From: Thiosocius sp963736445
GTDB taxonomy: Bacteria; Pseudomonadota; Gammaproteobacteria; Chromatiales; Chromatiaceae
Reading direction: 5' to 3'
NCBI GenBank assembly: GCA_963736445.1
Contig: CAVTOY010000007.1
Location: 1-64,000, forward strand
DNA length: 64,000 nt
A program made the translations under genes and the position numbers. Positions 1 through 8,742 of the stretch are shown here, one piece after another (position 1 is the stretch's first letter; each line of letters begins with the position of its first letter). The notes under the pieces are model-generated. The model ran no database searches, was not told where the DNA came from, and worked only from the letters and a program-made list of their open reading frames with translations.

Positions 1-2
1 TA

Positions 3-458
3 CAGTTTGTTGTTAACGGTTCATATAATACGGTCTATGCCACGACACCATCGCCTTTCATAGGTGATATATCCGGCGCGACTGCGGCGACGGTAGCGAT
101 GCGTCAGAGTTTAGAAGCTGCAGGTGTGGATGGTGTACTTTCTTATTCATTACAAGCTGATTTTTTCTTGGTTCCCACGGCTGTGTCCTCTACAGCTGTC
201 GGGTTTATTTATGGTTTCCTCCAGCTGCCGCGCACAAATCCGTTATGGGCTGACTCATTCGCCTGTCAGCCCGAAACCGGTGACTGTTTTACCCGCGCGG
301 TAGATCTCTCTAGCGAGTTGCCGACTGCGTCGTATAATTGGGCAGTGTTTTCCGATGCGGCGGTTCCTGCGCCGGCTACCCTCGGGCTGTTAGCGGTAGG
401 GCTTATGGGTTTCGGCTTCAACCATAGTAAGCACCGCATGTTCACCGCTAAAAGCTAG
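3..458 (+). CDS. PEP-CTERM secreted protein, C-terminal part (5' end outside window)
   Basis: The frame is open from the first bases of the window and ends at 458, so the start lies upstream. The C-terminus has the tripartite sorting signal: a VPAPATLGLL motif, a hydrophobic helix, then a basic tail (HSKHR). Such proteins are exported and processed by an exosortase, usually ending at the cell surface or in exopolysaccharide. The rest of the visible 151 residues has no family I recognise. Its last 69 bases overlap, tail to tail, the 3' end of the reverse transcriptase gene on the other strand, an unusual arrangement. Confidence 0.8.
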   Translation, partial: QFVVNGSYNTVYATTPSPFIGDISGATAATVAMRQSLEAAGVDGVLSYSLQADFFLVPTAVSSTAVGFIYGFLQLPRTNPLWADSFACQPETGDCFTRAVDLSSELPTASYNWAVFSDAAVPAPATLGLLAVGLMGFGFNHSKHRMFTAKS

Positions 459-1574
459 CTCGCTCAGCCCAGCACGCGTCCAGTGTAACCAACGGGCCAC
501 GTAATCCCCCAGGCGAACAGTGCCTTCGCGCACTGTTCGCTGTTGCTCATAAAGCCGGTGAAACCGTGCCACGAAATTTCTAACGGTCTTGGCCGCAAGC
601 CGCAAATTGCCTCGGGAAAAGTAATACCCGAGAAAATCGAAGCCCTTTTCTATCCGACCAATAAACGTCTTGTCCGGGTGCTTCTCCAAGCCAGTGTCAG
701 TTAGACGTCCATTGACAATTCTCACAGCCCGTCGCAGTTTCCAACGCGTTGGACTCAACACCAGAATGTCATCCATGAATCGGACATAAAACAGTCCGGT
801 CTTCTCCATCGCCTCGTCGAGTTCATGTAAGAAAAACGCGCCGAGTAAGGGACTCAACGGGCAACCGCGTGAGATACTCCATTTGCACTCACGATATAAC
901 CCATCCCAAGTCACCGTGCGGCGCATGAGTTGCCAAACCAGATTGAGCACTGAGCGGTCTCTGATGTATGCAGCGAGCTGCGCCAGCATGCGATGTTGGT
1001 CGATGTTTTCGTAGTAACCCTTCACATCCGTGCGCATTACGAATCGATTGTCTTCCAGTGCGTCCCGAACGGCCCGCACTGCCGCCTTCGCACCTCCATG
1101 ACCTTTGACATGGGTGCATCGCCTGGACACGGGGATATGATTAGGCAGCACGATAGCAAGTGTCTTAAGCACCAGCGCATCGCGTGACGACCACACGTGA
1201 ATTGTTTCGCCATTGGCCTTGGTAACGCGTGACATCGGCTGGAAGCGATACTCGCCCCGACCGAGTGACGTCTGGATGGTGTTTTTTTCAGTCTCCCAAC
1301 GGAAACGGAAATCCCATATGTCAGCGTTTGCTGGCCAGTGACGGCGCTGGTGGCATAGCCATGTATATGCGGCGTCGATTACGCGGTCACTGGCAAGCTC
1401 TCGAAGCATATTGGGAAGCTTAGCACCGGATGCTTTGGCGTGAAGCAAGGACAGTTGGATGGCCGCACCTGTTACAGACCGGTCGTTGACTGGAGGTGAC
1501 CCGACCGGCAGCAGTGGGTCGACTTCGGTCGTCCGACTCGATCCGGTTGAAACGTGATTGTTCGCCCTGATCAC
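390..1574 (-). CDS. Stand-alone reverse transcriptase (FMDD active site)
   Basis: This is an RNA-directed DNA polymerase fold of about 394 residues. Visible motifs, counted from the 1574 GTG, are the motif A aspartate D183 (MRTDVKGYYENID), motif B GCPLSPLL at 238-245, the catalytic box FMDD at 266-269 in place of the usual YADD, and the late FLGYYF motif near 315. I see no maturase or HNH domain and no group II intron domain V nearby. The start is uncertain: 1574 is GTG without a ribosome site, and the conserved part begins about at the ATG at 1409. The 3' end overlaps the convergent PEP-CTERM gene. It looks related to group-II-like RTs rather than classical retrons; the function is unknown. 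Confidence 0.85.
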   Translation of the reverse strand: MIRANNHVSTGSSRTTEVDPLLPVGSPPVNDRSVTGAAIQLSLLHAKASGAKLPNMLRELASDRVIDAAYTWLCHQRRHWPANADIWDFRFRWETEKNTIQTSLGRGEYRFQPMSRVTKANGETIHVWSSRDALVLKTLAIVLPNHIPVSRRCTHVKGHGGAKAAVRAVRDALEDNRFVMRTDVKGYYENIDQHRMLAQLAAYIRDRSVLNLVWQLMRRTVTWDGLYRECKWSISRGCPLSPLLGAFFLHELDEAMEKTGLFYVRFMDDILVLSPTRWKLRRAVRIVNGRLTDTGLEKHPDKTFIGRIEKGFDFLGYYFSRGNLRLAAKTVRNFVARFHRLYEQQRTVREGTVRLGDYVARWLHWTRAGLSELAFSGEHAVLTMVEAETHKPYR

Positions 1575-1596
1575 CGTGCCGGCTTATGTCTGTTGT

Positions 1597-1673
1597 GTGT
1601 TGGTTGCTGACGTTAGCTAGACGACACGGTAGTCGGTGCCGAACTGGCAGCGGCTAAGGACAGCAGCCGGCCA
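1597..1673 (+). repeat. Family B dispersed repeat, copy 1
   Basis: It runs from GTGTTGGTTGCTGACG to CTAAGGACAGCAGCCGGCCA. The same modules recur near 4.9, 9.1, 11.9, 15.3, 23.0, 25.0/26.7, 33.8, 37.7, 38.8 and 41.4 kb, all on the plus strand. The remaining bases of the 1575-1976 gap hold nothing I recognise. Confidence 0.75.
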
Positions 1674-1976
1674 ACAAGAGACTTTCGTGACTCAGCGAGA
1701 TCAAGTCCCGGGATGCGCTACACGCTGGACAGGTGAACTGGCGCTGCCATCCACAAGCAGACGCTGGCGGGAGCAACCTACGCCAAAAAACCAATCTTGC
1801 GTTCAACAGCTGATCGATCAATTCGTCTGGCATTGGCATTCGCTACTCTTCTCAACAGAGTTGGCAGAATGCCATTCACGCAGCAAATCTTTGCACACCC
1901 ACTACAGCTCGTCTTTATTCGTAGTTTAAACAACAGGCTCAGTCGATAAGCCACATTTCCCAACGGGAAGTTTTTA

Positions 1977-2813
1977 TCATTCTGTTGGCTTCATTGCATT
2001 TGTCGGAGTTATTCCACAACATTTATCTAAAAACTCGGCCAAGGCGGCAATCGCTTCCGGTTCCTGCGAAACGTCGTGATGGGCTCCTTTGATCATTACA
2101 CTTTTCGAGCCTTGGGCATCAGGAGCAATGTTACACAAACCTATGCCCCACTCATCCTCTGAACCGACGATGTTGAGCACCGGAGTCCCGCTAGGCGCAC
2201 CCCTGGAAAAACCAATTGGACAGTCGCTTCCAATCACAATATGAGCAACGAAATTTTTACCCGGATAGTCAGCCACTGTGTTTCCACCTTCGCTGAAACC
2301 CATCAAAATCACCCTGTCTTGATCCACCCAAGGCAGATTACGAATTTGTGATAAAGCGTACTCTAGTTCATGGTTTCTTTGCTTAGTGCGCCAACCCATC
2401 GGCCTTGATGACCCCATCTTGAGATTGCACCAAGGACTTCGGTTGGGCCTTGCGTAACTATCCGGCAGAAAAACGGCTAAACCCATCGAAGCGAGTGTAT
2501 TTCCCCAGGCATAACCCGAACTTATGCCAGTACAGCCATGAAGATAAAGCACGGCCGGGAGCTTCACACCTGGTTTCAGTGTCTCATTCTGGATCTGCTC
2601 ACTCCAGCCAAGAGCAAGCTTTTCATTGCTGTATCTGACTTTTTCGACTACGCCAGATTTGGTTGCATTCGCGGGAAGAATATACATCATATGTTCCCAA
2701 GCCAGATGCGCCGACTCCCGATGCACGGTTTTGGCACAACCGGCGAGCAACACAATCATTATCAGAAAAACAGGGCGGTAGGTCTTAAATCCGCAACACG
2801 AATCGCTTGTCAT
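1977..2813 (-). CDS. Alpha/beta-hydrolase lipoprotein (dienelactone-hydrolase-like)
   Basis: A 278-residue protein starting MTSDSCCGF, with a hydrophobic helix ending in lipobox LAGC, so it is probably a lipid-anchored periplasmic or outer-membrane enzyme. Hydrolase features are the oxyanion motif LHGCTG, the nucleophile elbow GFSEGG (catalytic Ser), a late acid in the SEDEWG stretch and a late His in GAHHD. The natural substrate cannot be told. The frame is open upstream to 2879, but the 2813 start puts the signal sequence at the N-terminus. It lies 44 bp downstream of the 2858-3271 gene and may be cotranscribed with it. Confidence 0.75.
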   Translation of the reverse strand: MTSDSCCGFKTYRPVFLIMIVLLAGCAKTVHRESAHLAWEHMMYILPANATKSGVVEKVRYSNEKLALGWSEQIQNETLKPGVKLPAVLYLHGCTGISSGYAWGNTLASMGLAVFLPDSYARPNRSPWCNLKMGSSRPMGWRTKQRNHELEYALSQIRNLPWVDQDRVILMGFSEGGNTVADYPGKNFVAHIVIGSDCPIGFSRGAPSGTPVLNIVGSEDEWGIGLCNIAPDAQGSKSVMIKGAHHDVSQEPEAIAALAEFLDKCCGITPTNAMKPTE

Positions 2814-2857
2814 TGGAGAGGGGCTGTGATGTAGGTGACGACAGCATAATTTGCCCA

Positions 2858-3271
2858 TTACTCGGCCTTTACTGTCCACGTAACACCATCAGCGCGTACT
2901 CCCGTGAGGCTACGCTTTCCGTCTCCGCTGGTGAAAAGTGTAACGATGTAAGGGATGCTTCGGTCGTTTTCCCACTCCAACTTTCCGTTGTTAAGACGCG
3001 AGGTTCCGGTGCACGTCTTCTTCTTAAAACCCAGGTCAACTTTGCACTTGAACGATCCGTCTTCTTGGAAGTAGTAGGTGATGGAAAAGCTGTTTCCGGC
3101 ACGGTCTTTCCCGCTCCCGCTCCATTCGCCGGATATGCTGGCAAGATTTTCGATTGGCGTTTCAGACCCCGTCCCACCCAAAGCGAGAAAGGGGGACATG
3201 AGTACTAGTGCTAGCATTATTTTTCCCGATGCTTTAACACGCCCCTGTATCAAGCTAGTGATTGTTGTCAT
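2858..3271 (-). CDS. Small secreted protein of unknown function
   Basis: A 137-residue protein preceded by a clear ribosome site (AGGGAGA about 5 bases before ATG). A charged N-terminus and hydrophobic segment (about residues 17-32, ALVLMSPFLALGG) look like a signal peptide. The mature part (SGEWSGSG, YYFQEDGSFKCKVD, CTGTSRL) has the beta-strand pattern of small secreted lipocalin-like domains with two cysteines that could pair. I do not recognise a named family. It sits directly upstream of the hydrolase lipoprotein gene, so a two-gene operon is plausible. Confidence 0.65.
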   Translation of the reverse strand: MTTITSLIQGRVKASGKIMLALVLMSPFLALGGTGSETPIENLASISGEWSGSGKDRAGNSFSITYYFQEDGSFKCKVDLGFKKKTCTGTSRLNNGKLEWENDRSIPYIVTLFTSGDGKRSLTGVRADGVTWTVKAE

Positions 3272-3500
3272 GGTTTCTCCCTCTTAGTGAGTTTTCAATC
3301 TCGGAAGACGAAACGGGACATCCGAGCCCCTTTCGCACTCGATTTTTTAACGGCCTATTGTTGCCCGTCATCGCTCCGTTTTCCATGGTGGGTAGCGGTG
3401 GGCAAGTATGTAGCTTATCACGCAGCAAAAGCACCCTTATCGCCATTGTGCACTGGGCGATTGGCAATCTGGGCGGCGACCATAGGAAAGGTCCGCAGTG

Positions 3501-3910
3501 TGTTGTAAGCAGACACGCCGAAGCCCACTCCAGAGCCTCTGGGTAGAGGCAGAATAGGGGTGTCCAGTGCCACCGGCGGGCAGGGTGAAATTCTGAAAAC
3601 CTGAAATTCTGGCCGTATGCCCAGCTGCAGATTCTCAGTTTTTCAGGTTTCCGCCCTCGGGAAAGATCTCCCGAGAACACCCGATGCACCCGACGCTCCC
3701 GACGCCACTCGATGCAAATCATGGGCTTACACCCGAGGGCAAGGCGCAGACACCCGACGCCTCCCGACGCTTTCCCGGGTTGCCCCGGAGCGCCACGCAG
3801 CTGGCCATCGATGGCCCCACTCATAGGCACCCCCCGAGCGCCCGGGAGTGGGCCAGAGGTGGCGACTGTGCAGGGGCTGTGGGTCGCCCCGGGGAGGATT
3901 CCCGAGGTGC
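3501..3910 (+). repeat. Family A long dispersed repeat, copy 1
   Basis: A nearly complete copy. It starts TGTTGTAAGCAGACACGCC and carries a GCCTCT-gggt-AGAGGC hairpin, a CTCGGGA/TCCCGAG inverted repeat, reiterated CCCGACGC octamers, CATCGATGGCCCCACTCATAG, and CCCGGGAGTGGGCCAGAGGTGG near the end. There is no conserved reading frame between copies. It occupies most of the gap 3272-3981. Confidence 0.85.
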
Positions 3911-3981
3911 ACATCTGGCAGATGTGCCACCTGGATTGACAAGGCCTGTGACTGACTTGCAGTCAAGCCCAAAACGTGGGT

Positions 3982-4767
3982 CTAGTCGAGAGCTGGAACA
4001 TGTCCCCAGCCAGGTACTCGCAGCGCTAGATCATTGACATCGATGCCAAAGGATAGGCCCAGGAGGTTGAACTCGATACCTTCCTCTAAGGCCAGTCCGG
4101 CACCCAGCAGACCATAGAGTGAAATCTGGCTGCCGGTGCCGCTGGGCATAGGGGCCGTCCAGTCGCCATTGGTGAGGTAATCCTTGCCGATGGCTGTGGC
4201 GGGTAGGTCCAGGCGCAGTGCCGGTACCTGGCGCGCCACCCAGGCAACGAAGGTGTTGCTGTTGGGCCCAGGCCACACCCGGTATTGGTGAGGGTAGGGG
4301 TAGTCGCTCACCGCCTGTTGGATCAGCGGAATCAGCTTCTCCGCCTCTTCGCCACGATGCTCCACCAGCAGCGTCGGCTCCGAATTGAACCAGAGGAAGT
4401 CAGCTGGCCCTCCTTCGCGGATGCTGACCGCTGAAGTGGAGGAGCGCAGCCGCCAACCGATCAACTGGTAAACCGTGTACTGATGTCCGCCTTTCGGTTT
4501 TACCGATATCCAACTATGGGAGCCGAAGGCGCCTCGCCAGTTGTAGGCGCGCGCCGCATAGACCTGCACCACGGCTTCTGGTGTATCCAGAGGATCCGGC
4601 GCCATCCCGGTGCTGTGGAGGCTGGCGTTACTCCAGTGGGTGTCGAGATCAATGTCGCCGAACAACAGAGCAAAAACCGGTCCCATCAGTAAAAGTCCAA
4701 TGAGCAGGGTGAGTGTGGCGGTCCAGCGTAGGAACCAGTGGCGCTTCTTACGGTGAGCGGATTTCAC
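3982..4767 (-). CDS. DUF3750 family protein
   Basis: A 261-residue protein with one N-terminal membrane helix (about residues 12-36, ATLTLLIGLLLMGPVFALLF) after a basic start (HRKKRH), so it is anchored in the inner membrane with its body outside the cytoplasm. The segment AARAYNWRGAFGSHSWI, followed by a YTVYQLIGWR strand, is typical of DUF3750. The biochemical role of this family is unknown. It is flanked by repeats on both sides and looks monocistronic. Confidence 0.8.
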   Translation of the reverse strand: MKSAHRKKRHWFLRWTATLTLLIGLLLMGPVFALLFGDIDLDTHWSNASLHSTGMAPDPLDTPEAVVQVYAARAYNWRGAFGSHSWISVKPKGGHQYTVYQLIGWRLRSSTSAVSIREGGPADFLWFNSEPTLLVEHRGEEAEKLIPLIQQAVSDYPYPHQYRVWPGPNSNTFVAWVARQVPALRLDLPATAIGKDYLTNGDWTAPMPSGTGSQISLYGLLGAGLALEEGIEFNLLGLSFGIDVNDLALRVPGWGHVPALD

Positions 4768-4884
4768 AGGTCTAGCGTTGTTCGGCGATTTCGAATGTTA
4801 TTAGAGCTTTAGTCAATCGATCCACACCCAGGTTCCGAGCTTGTAGTTCTCGCAACGCAGCGTATCCCAAAGGCTGCTATGGTC

Positions 4885-4952
4885 GTTTTCTGCCACATGC
4901 CCGAATCTTTCACTCAGGCTTTCACGTGAAGACAGAGTCTTCGTCTCTTCCC
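4885..4952 (+). repeat. Family B repeat, copy 2, interrupted by a 191-bp element
   Basis: It resembles the other copies (ATGCCCGAATC, CTCAGGCTTTCACG, TCTTCGTCTCTTCCC) and is interrupted at 4953 by the inverted-repeat element. Recognisable sequence (CCAAAAGCCG) resumes at about 5141. Confidence 0.65.
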
Positions 4953-5143
4953 GGCCCAGGGTGTGTAAAAACGCAAAAACAGAGTCCTGAAATCGTCTCT
5001 GAGCTAGAGAGGATTTCGATCAAGGCGAGTAGACGCGTGACGGTCCATTAGCCGTTTGCGCGGTGGCATGCGCCCTGCAGAAGCGCAAGTTCGAGCCGAT
5101 CCTGGCGCACATGACGCTTCGGAGTTTTCACACGGCCTGGGCC
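4953..5143 (+). mobile_element. 191-bp MITE-like element, copy 1
   Basis: The ends are imperfect inverted repeats: GGCCCAGGGTGTGTAAAAAC on the left, and GGCCCAGGCCGTGTGAAAAC when the right end is reverse-complemented. An almost identical 191-bp sequence lies inverted at 37819-38009. It has no coding capacity, so it is probably a non-autonomous derivative of an insertion sequence that is not present in this window. It lies within a family B repeat. Confidence 0.8.
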
Positions 5144-5286
5144 AAAAGCCGCCATCGAGTCGTAAAGCTGATCCAGCTAAGTGAAGCTGGATAGCAGACA
5201 CAAGGAAACTCATCGAAGCGCGATTCGGGCGAGAAATTTGCCAGCATAGGGTCTCGTCTCAGCGGCCCGCGTGGCGGAGAAGAACG

Positions 5287-6866
5287 TTAGCCGCGGAACT
5301 GCGCGGCATTGATCGCATGCTTCTTGAGCTTCTGATGTACTGCGCGCGGCGTGATGCCCATCTGCCGCGCGACCGCGCTGACATTTCCGTGCAGGTCCTT
5401 GAGCGCCGCGCGGATCAAATCGGCCTCGGTGCGCATCGCGGCCTGCCGGGTCAGGTCCTTGAGCTTAAACTCACCGCGGTCAGGCGCACCAGAGGCAGGC
5501 TGGTTACCGATCGAGAGGGTTTCGATAACCGGCCCCTTAGCGAACAGGAAGCCGCGTTCGAGCACGTTCTCGAGTTCCCGCGCATTTCCCGGCCATTCGT
5601 AGCTCATCGCCTGCGACCAGGCGCGCTCGCCAAGTACTTTGCGCCGGCCGCCATACTGGGTCGCGATGCGCCGCAGAAAATGCTGTGCGAGCGCATTCAC
5701 GTCCTCGCGGCGCTCGCGCAACGGCGGGATGAAGATCGGGACCACGTTCAGCCGATAGTACAGGTCGCTGCGGAACTCGCCGGCGGAAACGGCGTCCTCG
5801 ATCCGCTGGTTCGACGCCGCGATGATCCGCACATCGGCATGCATCGTCTGGCGGCCGCCGACGCGGTCGTACTCGCCCTCCTGCAACACCCTCAGCAGCT
5901 TCGACTGCGCCGAAAGGGGCAGGCTGTCGATCTCATCGAGAAACAGGGTCCCGTGCTCGGCTCGTTCGAAAAACCCATGGTGGACGTTATACGCGCCGGT
6001 GAAAGCGCCCTTCTCGTGGCCGAAAAGTGCGCTCTCAACCAAGTCCTCTGGGATGGCGCCGCAGTTAACGGCCACGAACTCGCCGCGCGCCGGCTCAGTA
6101 CATGTACGGCGCGCGCGACAACTTCCTTGCCGACGCCAGTCTCGCCGCTAATCAGCACAGTCGCCGGGGTCGGCGCAACCAGTTCCACGGCCTCAAGGGC
6201 CTCACGCATCGAGGCGCTCTCCGCGACGACCTTTGGCTGGTCCAGCAGCATCTTTTCCTCGTCTCCCCGGATGGTGCACCAATGTTGCTGACGATGCGCA
6301 TCAACCTGCACGGTCGCGTCCGCATACGCCGGTTGGCTAACCAGCATTCCCTGTTCATAGCGGTACTCGTCGCCGGGCTGGTCCTGCGCGCTATCGGCGT
6401 CGGTGTGGATGCAGACCTCGCAACACCCGTCCCCTACGGCAATCCGCTGGCGCAGGTCGACCTTTGCAAAGCCGAAGTTACGCGCGGCGATACCACCGAA
6501 CACACTAGAGGTCATACGGCACAGCCCGGGCACCTGCTTTACGACCTCGCCGAACGGGCAGCGCGTATTGACGACCCGCACGACACCGCGCTCGCTAGAA
6601 GCACGCGCAAAATTGCCGCCGATCTGATTCTTGATTGACAGGATGATGTCCGCATACTGATCGAGGTCAATCTCACCCTGCAGACCCAATTGCTCACGGC
6701 AGATTCCTTCGAAGCACGGCCCCGCGGTCAGCCCGATCGACTCTACGTAACCGATGCCGGGTTCGCACTCGGCACAGCCCATCTGGCCAGCGGTCCGCAG
6801 GCTTTGGGCGACGAAGGTCTGCAAGAAGCTGATTGGGCTTAACAAAGGGGCAGTGTTTTTTGGCAT
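5287..6866 (-). pseudogene. Sigma-54-dependent activator, split by a frameshift
   Basis: The first reading frame (from ATG 6866, MPKNTAPLL) holds a cysteine-bearing sensor domain (CAECEPGIGYVES, CPFGEVV, GDGCCEVC) that resembles the MetOD1/V4R-like output domains, followed by the Walker A motif GETGVGKE. Near 6090 one base appears to be missing in a GC-rich run (CGGCGCGCGGCGAG). The rest continues in the frame ending at 5287: the GAFTGA sigma-54 contact loop, Walker B LFLDEID, and a C-terminal Fis-type helix-turn-helix (VSAVARQMGITPRAV). The architecture is NorR-like. It may be a real pseudogene or a sequencing error. It lies downstream of the merC/fmdB/carbonic-anhydrase genes and is their likely regulator. 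Confidence 0.85.
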
Positions 6867-7092
6867 GGCGGTCTGGCTCGGCAATTGTTGTTCACCGCGC
6901 TTGGCCGCCTTAACCGTTACTGCCGTGCGCGACCCCGCGCTCGGAGGGCAAAAGAAGTCGGCATCCTTCACCCGCAATAACGCGCGCAGATTCAGGACAC
7001 TGACTCCTGGTTAGCCCCTTCAACGCTGGACGCTTGATGGCGCAATGTCGCCGGCCGTTCCCGACCGGCGATACCGATCGCCTTTGCTCCTA

Positions 7093-7506
7093 CTAACAGT
7101 CCTGCTCCCCGCACGTCGGACAGTAGCGGCAGAAAAAGACGTTGCGCAGATGCGCGAATACCAGCGTCGCGCCACCGGTCACGGTCGCTGCCACCTCGAT
7201 CGGTTCGGTCAATAGCCCCTCCGGCGCGGTAACGCCGAGCGAGATCAGACCGAACCCAAGCAGCGCCGTCGCGACTATCCACCGGCGGCTGTGATTTAGA
7301 TAGCCCGGCAAAAAGGCCAACAGGCCAACAGCCAGGATCGCCAGCGCAAAAGCGGCGTGTGTTTGCCGCTCGTAGACTTCAAGCATCGGTAAGGCGACAA
7401 CCAGCAACGGCGTTGCCAGGCAGTGCAGCACGCAAAGCGTGGACGCACCGATACCCAGCAGGTCCCACTGCTGCCTGCCGCCGAGCGTGAGATTAAGTAT
7501 AGACAT
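7093..7506 (-). CDS. MerC-domain integral membrane protein
   Basis: A 137-residue protein with four predicted membrane helices. The first helix contains STLCVLHCLATPLL, the cysteine pair used by MerC-type mercury or metal transporters. The C-terminus adds a cysteine cluster (FFCRYCPTCGEQDC) that may bind metal. The start at 7506 is chosen for the strong ribosome site (GGAGGG) just upstream. There is no merR or merA in the window, so a mercury role is not implied. It follows fmdB by 61 bp and is probably cotranscribed. Confidence 0.8.
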   Translation of the reverse strand: MSILNLTLGGRQQWDLLGIGASTLCVLHCLATPLLVVALPMLEVYERQTHAAFALAILAVGLLAFLPGYLNHSRRWIVATALLGFGLISLGVTAPEGLLTEPIEVAATVTGGATLVFAHLRNVFFCRYCPTCGEQDC

Positions 7507-7567
7507 CAAATCCCTCCTGCAAGACCGATAATGCGTGGAGGTGGTGCGAACCGGGTTGTCGCTACTG

Positions 7568-7783
7568 CTAGGGGCAGCAGCGACAACCCTTGCCGCATTC
7601 CGGCAGGGATCTGACCGCCAGGTCGCGACCCTGCGCCATTGCGCCATGCACCGCCGGCGCCGACAGATAGACCCGGCGTGTATCGCCGCCACAACGGTGG
7701 CAAGACGGCGCCGGCGCCGATACCCGGTGATACGCCTCGAACTGTGTATCGCACTGATTACAACGGTAGTCGTAGGTCGGCAT
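7568..7783 (-). CDS. FmdB-family zinc-ribbon protein
   Basis: The N-terminus MPTYDYRCNQCDTQFEAYH is the signature of the FmdB/CxxC_CXXC_SSSS zinc ribbon, with a second CHRCGG knuckle; four cysteines would bind zinc. The tail has an extra cysteine-rich stretch (CGKGCRCCP). The start at 7783 follows a GGAGGAGA ribosome site. FmdB-type proteins are thought to act as small regulators or metal-binding accessory proteins; the exact role here is unknown. It sits between the carbonic-anhydrase-like gene and merC in one transcriptional direction. Confidence 0.85.
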   Translation of the reverse strand: MPTYDYRCNQCDTQFEAYHRVSAPAPSCHRCGGDTRRVYLSAPAVHGAMAQGRDLAVRSLPECGKGCRCCP

Positions 7784-7854
7784 ATCTGTCTCCTCCACGA
7801 TTTTTTTGTCAGTCAACCGTCAACGGCTCGTTCCGTTGCCGGTGATAAAGGCGA

Positions 7855-8508
7855 CTAACTCCAGCGTGGAGGCTGTGCCCCGCTGACGCCCATGGTCGTT
7901 GTCGAATACTGGGTCCGTGCCCGCGCGTCCTTGTCCACCGTTGGTGCTCGCAAGCGGCGAAATTCGGTTTCCCAGACCCAGCCGCTGATCACAATGTCGT
8001 CCGGGATCAGCGGATGGTTCTTCAGGTAGTCGACCGTTTTTATACAGGTTTCATCGACATCGTCCATCATGCCAATCCATTTGCCGAAGGCGCCGGACGC
8101 CAGGCTGAGTTCCGGAAGCGACGGATCAATCGGTACGTTGTCGACATCGATGCCTTTACTCTGCAATGCAGCTACCAAGTCTTTGCCGTTGGCTGAAAGC
8201 ATGCCGCAGCCGGTGTGCTGAAGGACGACAATTTCCTTCGTGCCGAAGAAGTTGATCGTCAGCATCGCCGAGCGGATTGCGTCGTCGGTAACAATCCCTC
8301 CGGCGTTGCGGAACAGGTGGGCATCACCACCGCCGACCGGCGAGTCGGCGCGGATGCCCAAGGCCTCGTCGACTGGCACACGCTCGTCCATGCACGCAAG
8401 CACCCAGAGGCGGCGCATGTTCGGTCCCTCGGCGCCGTGCTGGCGGCGTATGGCCCACTTGTCGTATTCCGCGCAACGATCGGTCAGTTGCTCTTTAAGG
8501 GTTGCCAT
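7855..8508 (-). CDS. Beta-carbonic-anhydrase-family enzyme
   Basis: A 217-residue protein with the zinc site and active-site dyad of beta-carbonic anhydrases: C39-x-D41-x-R43 (ACMDERV), then HTGCGM with H98 and C101, and the conserved RNAGGIVTDDAIRS. The family interconverts CO2 and bicarbonate, but close relatives hydrolyse COS or CS2, which sequence reading alone cannot separate. The ribosome site is excellent (TAGGAGGAAA). A sigma-54 promoter lies about 70 bases upstream and fmdB and merC follow, so expression is probably conditional rather than housekeeping. Confidence 0.85.
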   Translation of the reverse strand: MATLKEQLTDRCAEYDKWAIRRQHGAEGPNMRRLWVLACMDERVPVDEALGIRADSPVGGGDAHLFRNAGGIVTDDAIRSAMLTINFFGTKEIVVLQHTGCGMLSANGKDLVAALQSKGIDVDNVPIDPSLPELSLASGAFGKWIGMMDDVDETCIKTVDYLKNHPLIPDDIVISGWVWETEFRRLRAPTVDKDARARTQYSTTTMGVSGAQPPRWS

Positions 8509-8586
8509 TGGTTTTTCCTCCTAATTTCATCTCTCTTTATGTCGATGCGGCCAGACACCTCTCGGTGCGGCCGACGAAGGAAGCCT

Positions 8587-8604
8587 CAGCATTTAGCGTG
8601 CCAT
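8587..8604 (-). promoter_or_regulatory. Sigma-54 (-24/-12) promoter
   Basis: The minus strand reads TGGCACG-ctaa-ATGCT. The -24 half matches the consensus at all seven positions, the GG and GC doublets are 10 bases apart as required, and the -12 half matches at four of five positions. It would drive the carbonic-anhydrase-like gene and probably fmdB-merC. Confidence 0.75.
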
Positions 8605-8725
8605 TTCGTAAGCTGCGGGAAACACGGGGAATTTTAAATTCACGCGCGGTGTGCTGTGACCGAGTGGTTCCTAGGCTCGATTTGTCTATCCCAAAAACAA
8701 GACCTAAACCAACAAGTTAGCGCAT

Positions 8726-8742
8726 GCGAAGTATAGCTTCGC
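8726..8742. promoter_or_regulatory. Possible enhancer palindrome for the sigma-54 promoter
   Basis: GCGAAG-tatag-CTTCGC is a perfect 6-bp inverted repeat about 125 bp upstream of the -24 element, the usual distance for an activator binding site. The rest of 8605-9141 shows no gene. Confidence 0.35.

Noticed and set aside
1575..1976. Retron ncRNA or group II intron RNA upstream of the reverse transcriptase
   Set aside because: The region contains a family B repeat and no msr/msd-like inverted repeats or domain V-like hairpin that I could recognise.
3255..3914. Long minus-strand ORFs across family A repeats
   Set aside because: The same repeat gives different frames and products in each copy, so the frames are by-products of GC-rich repeat sequence.
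5317..6291. Long plus-strand open frame opposite the sigma-54 activator
   Set aside because: It is a shadow of the GC-rich coding strand; the minus strand encodes an unmistakable AAA+ activator.
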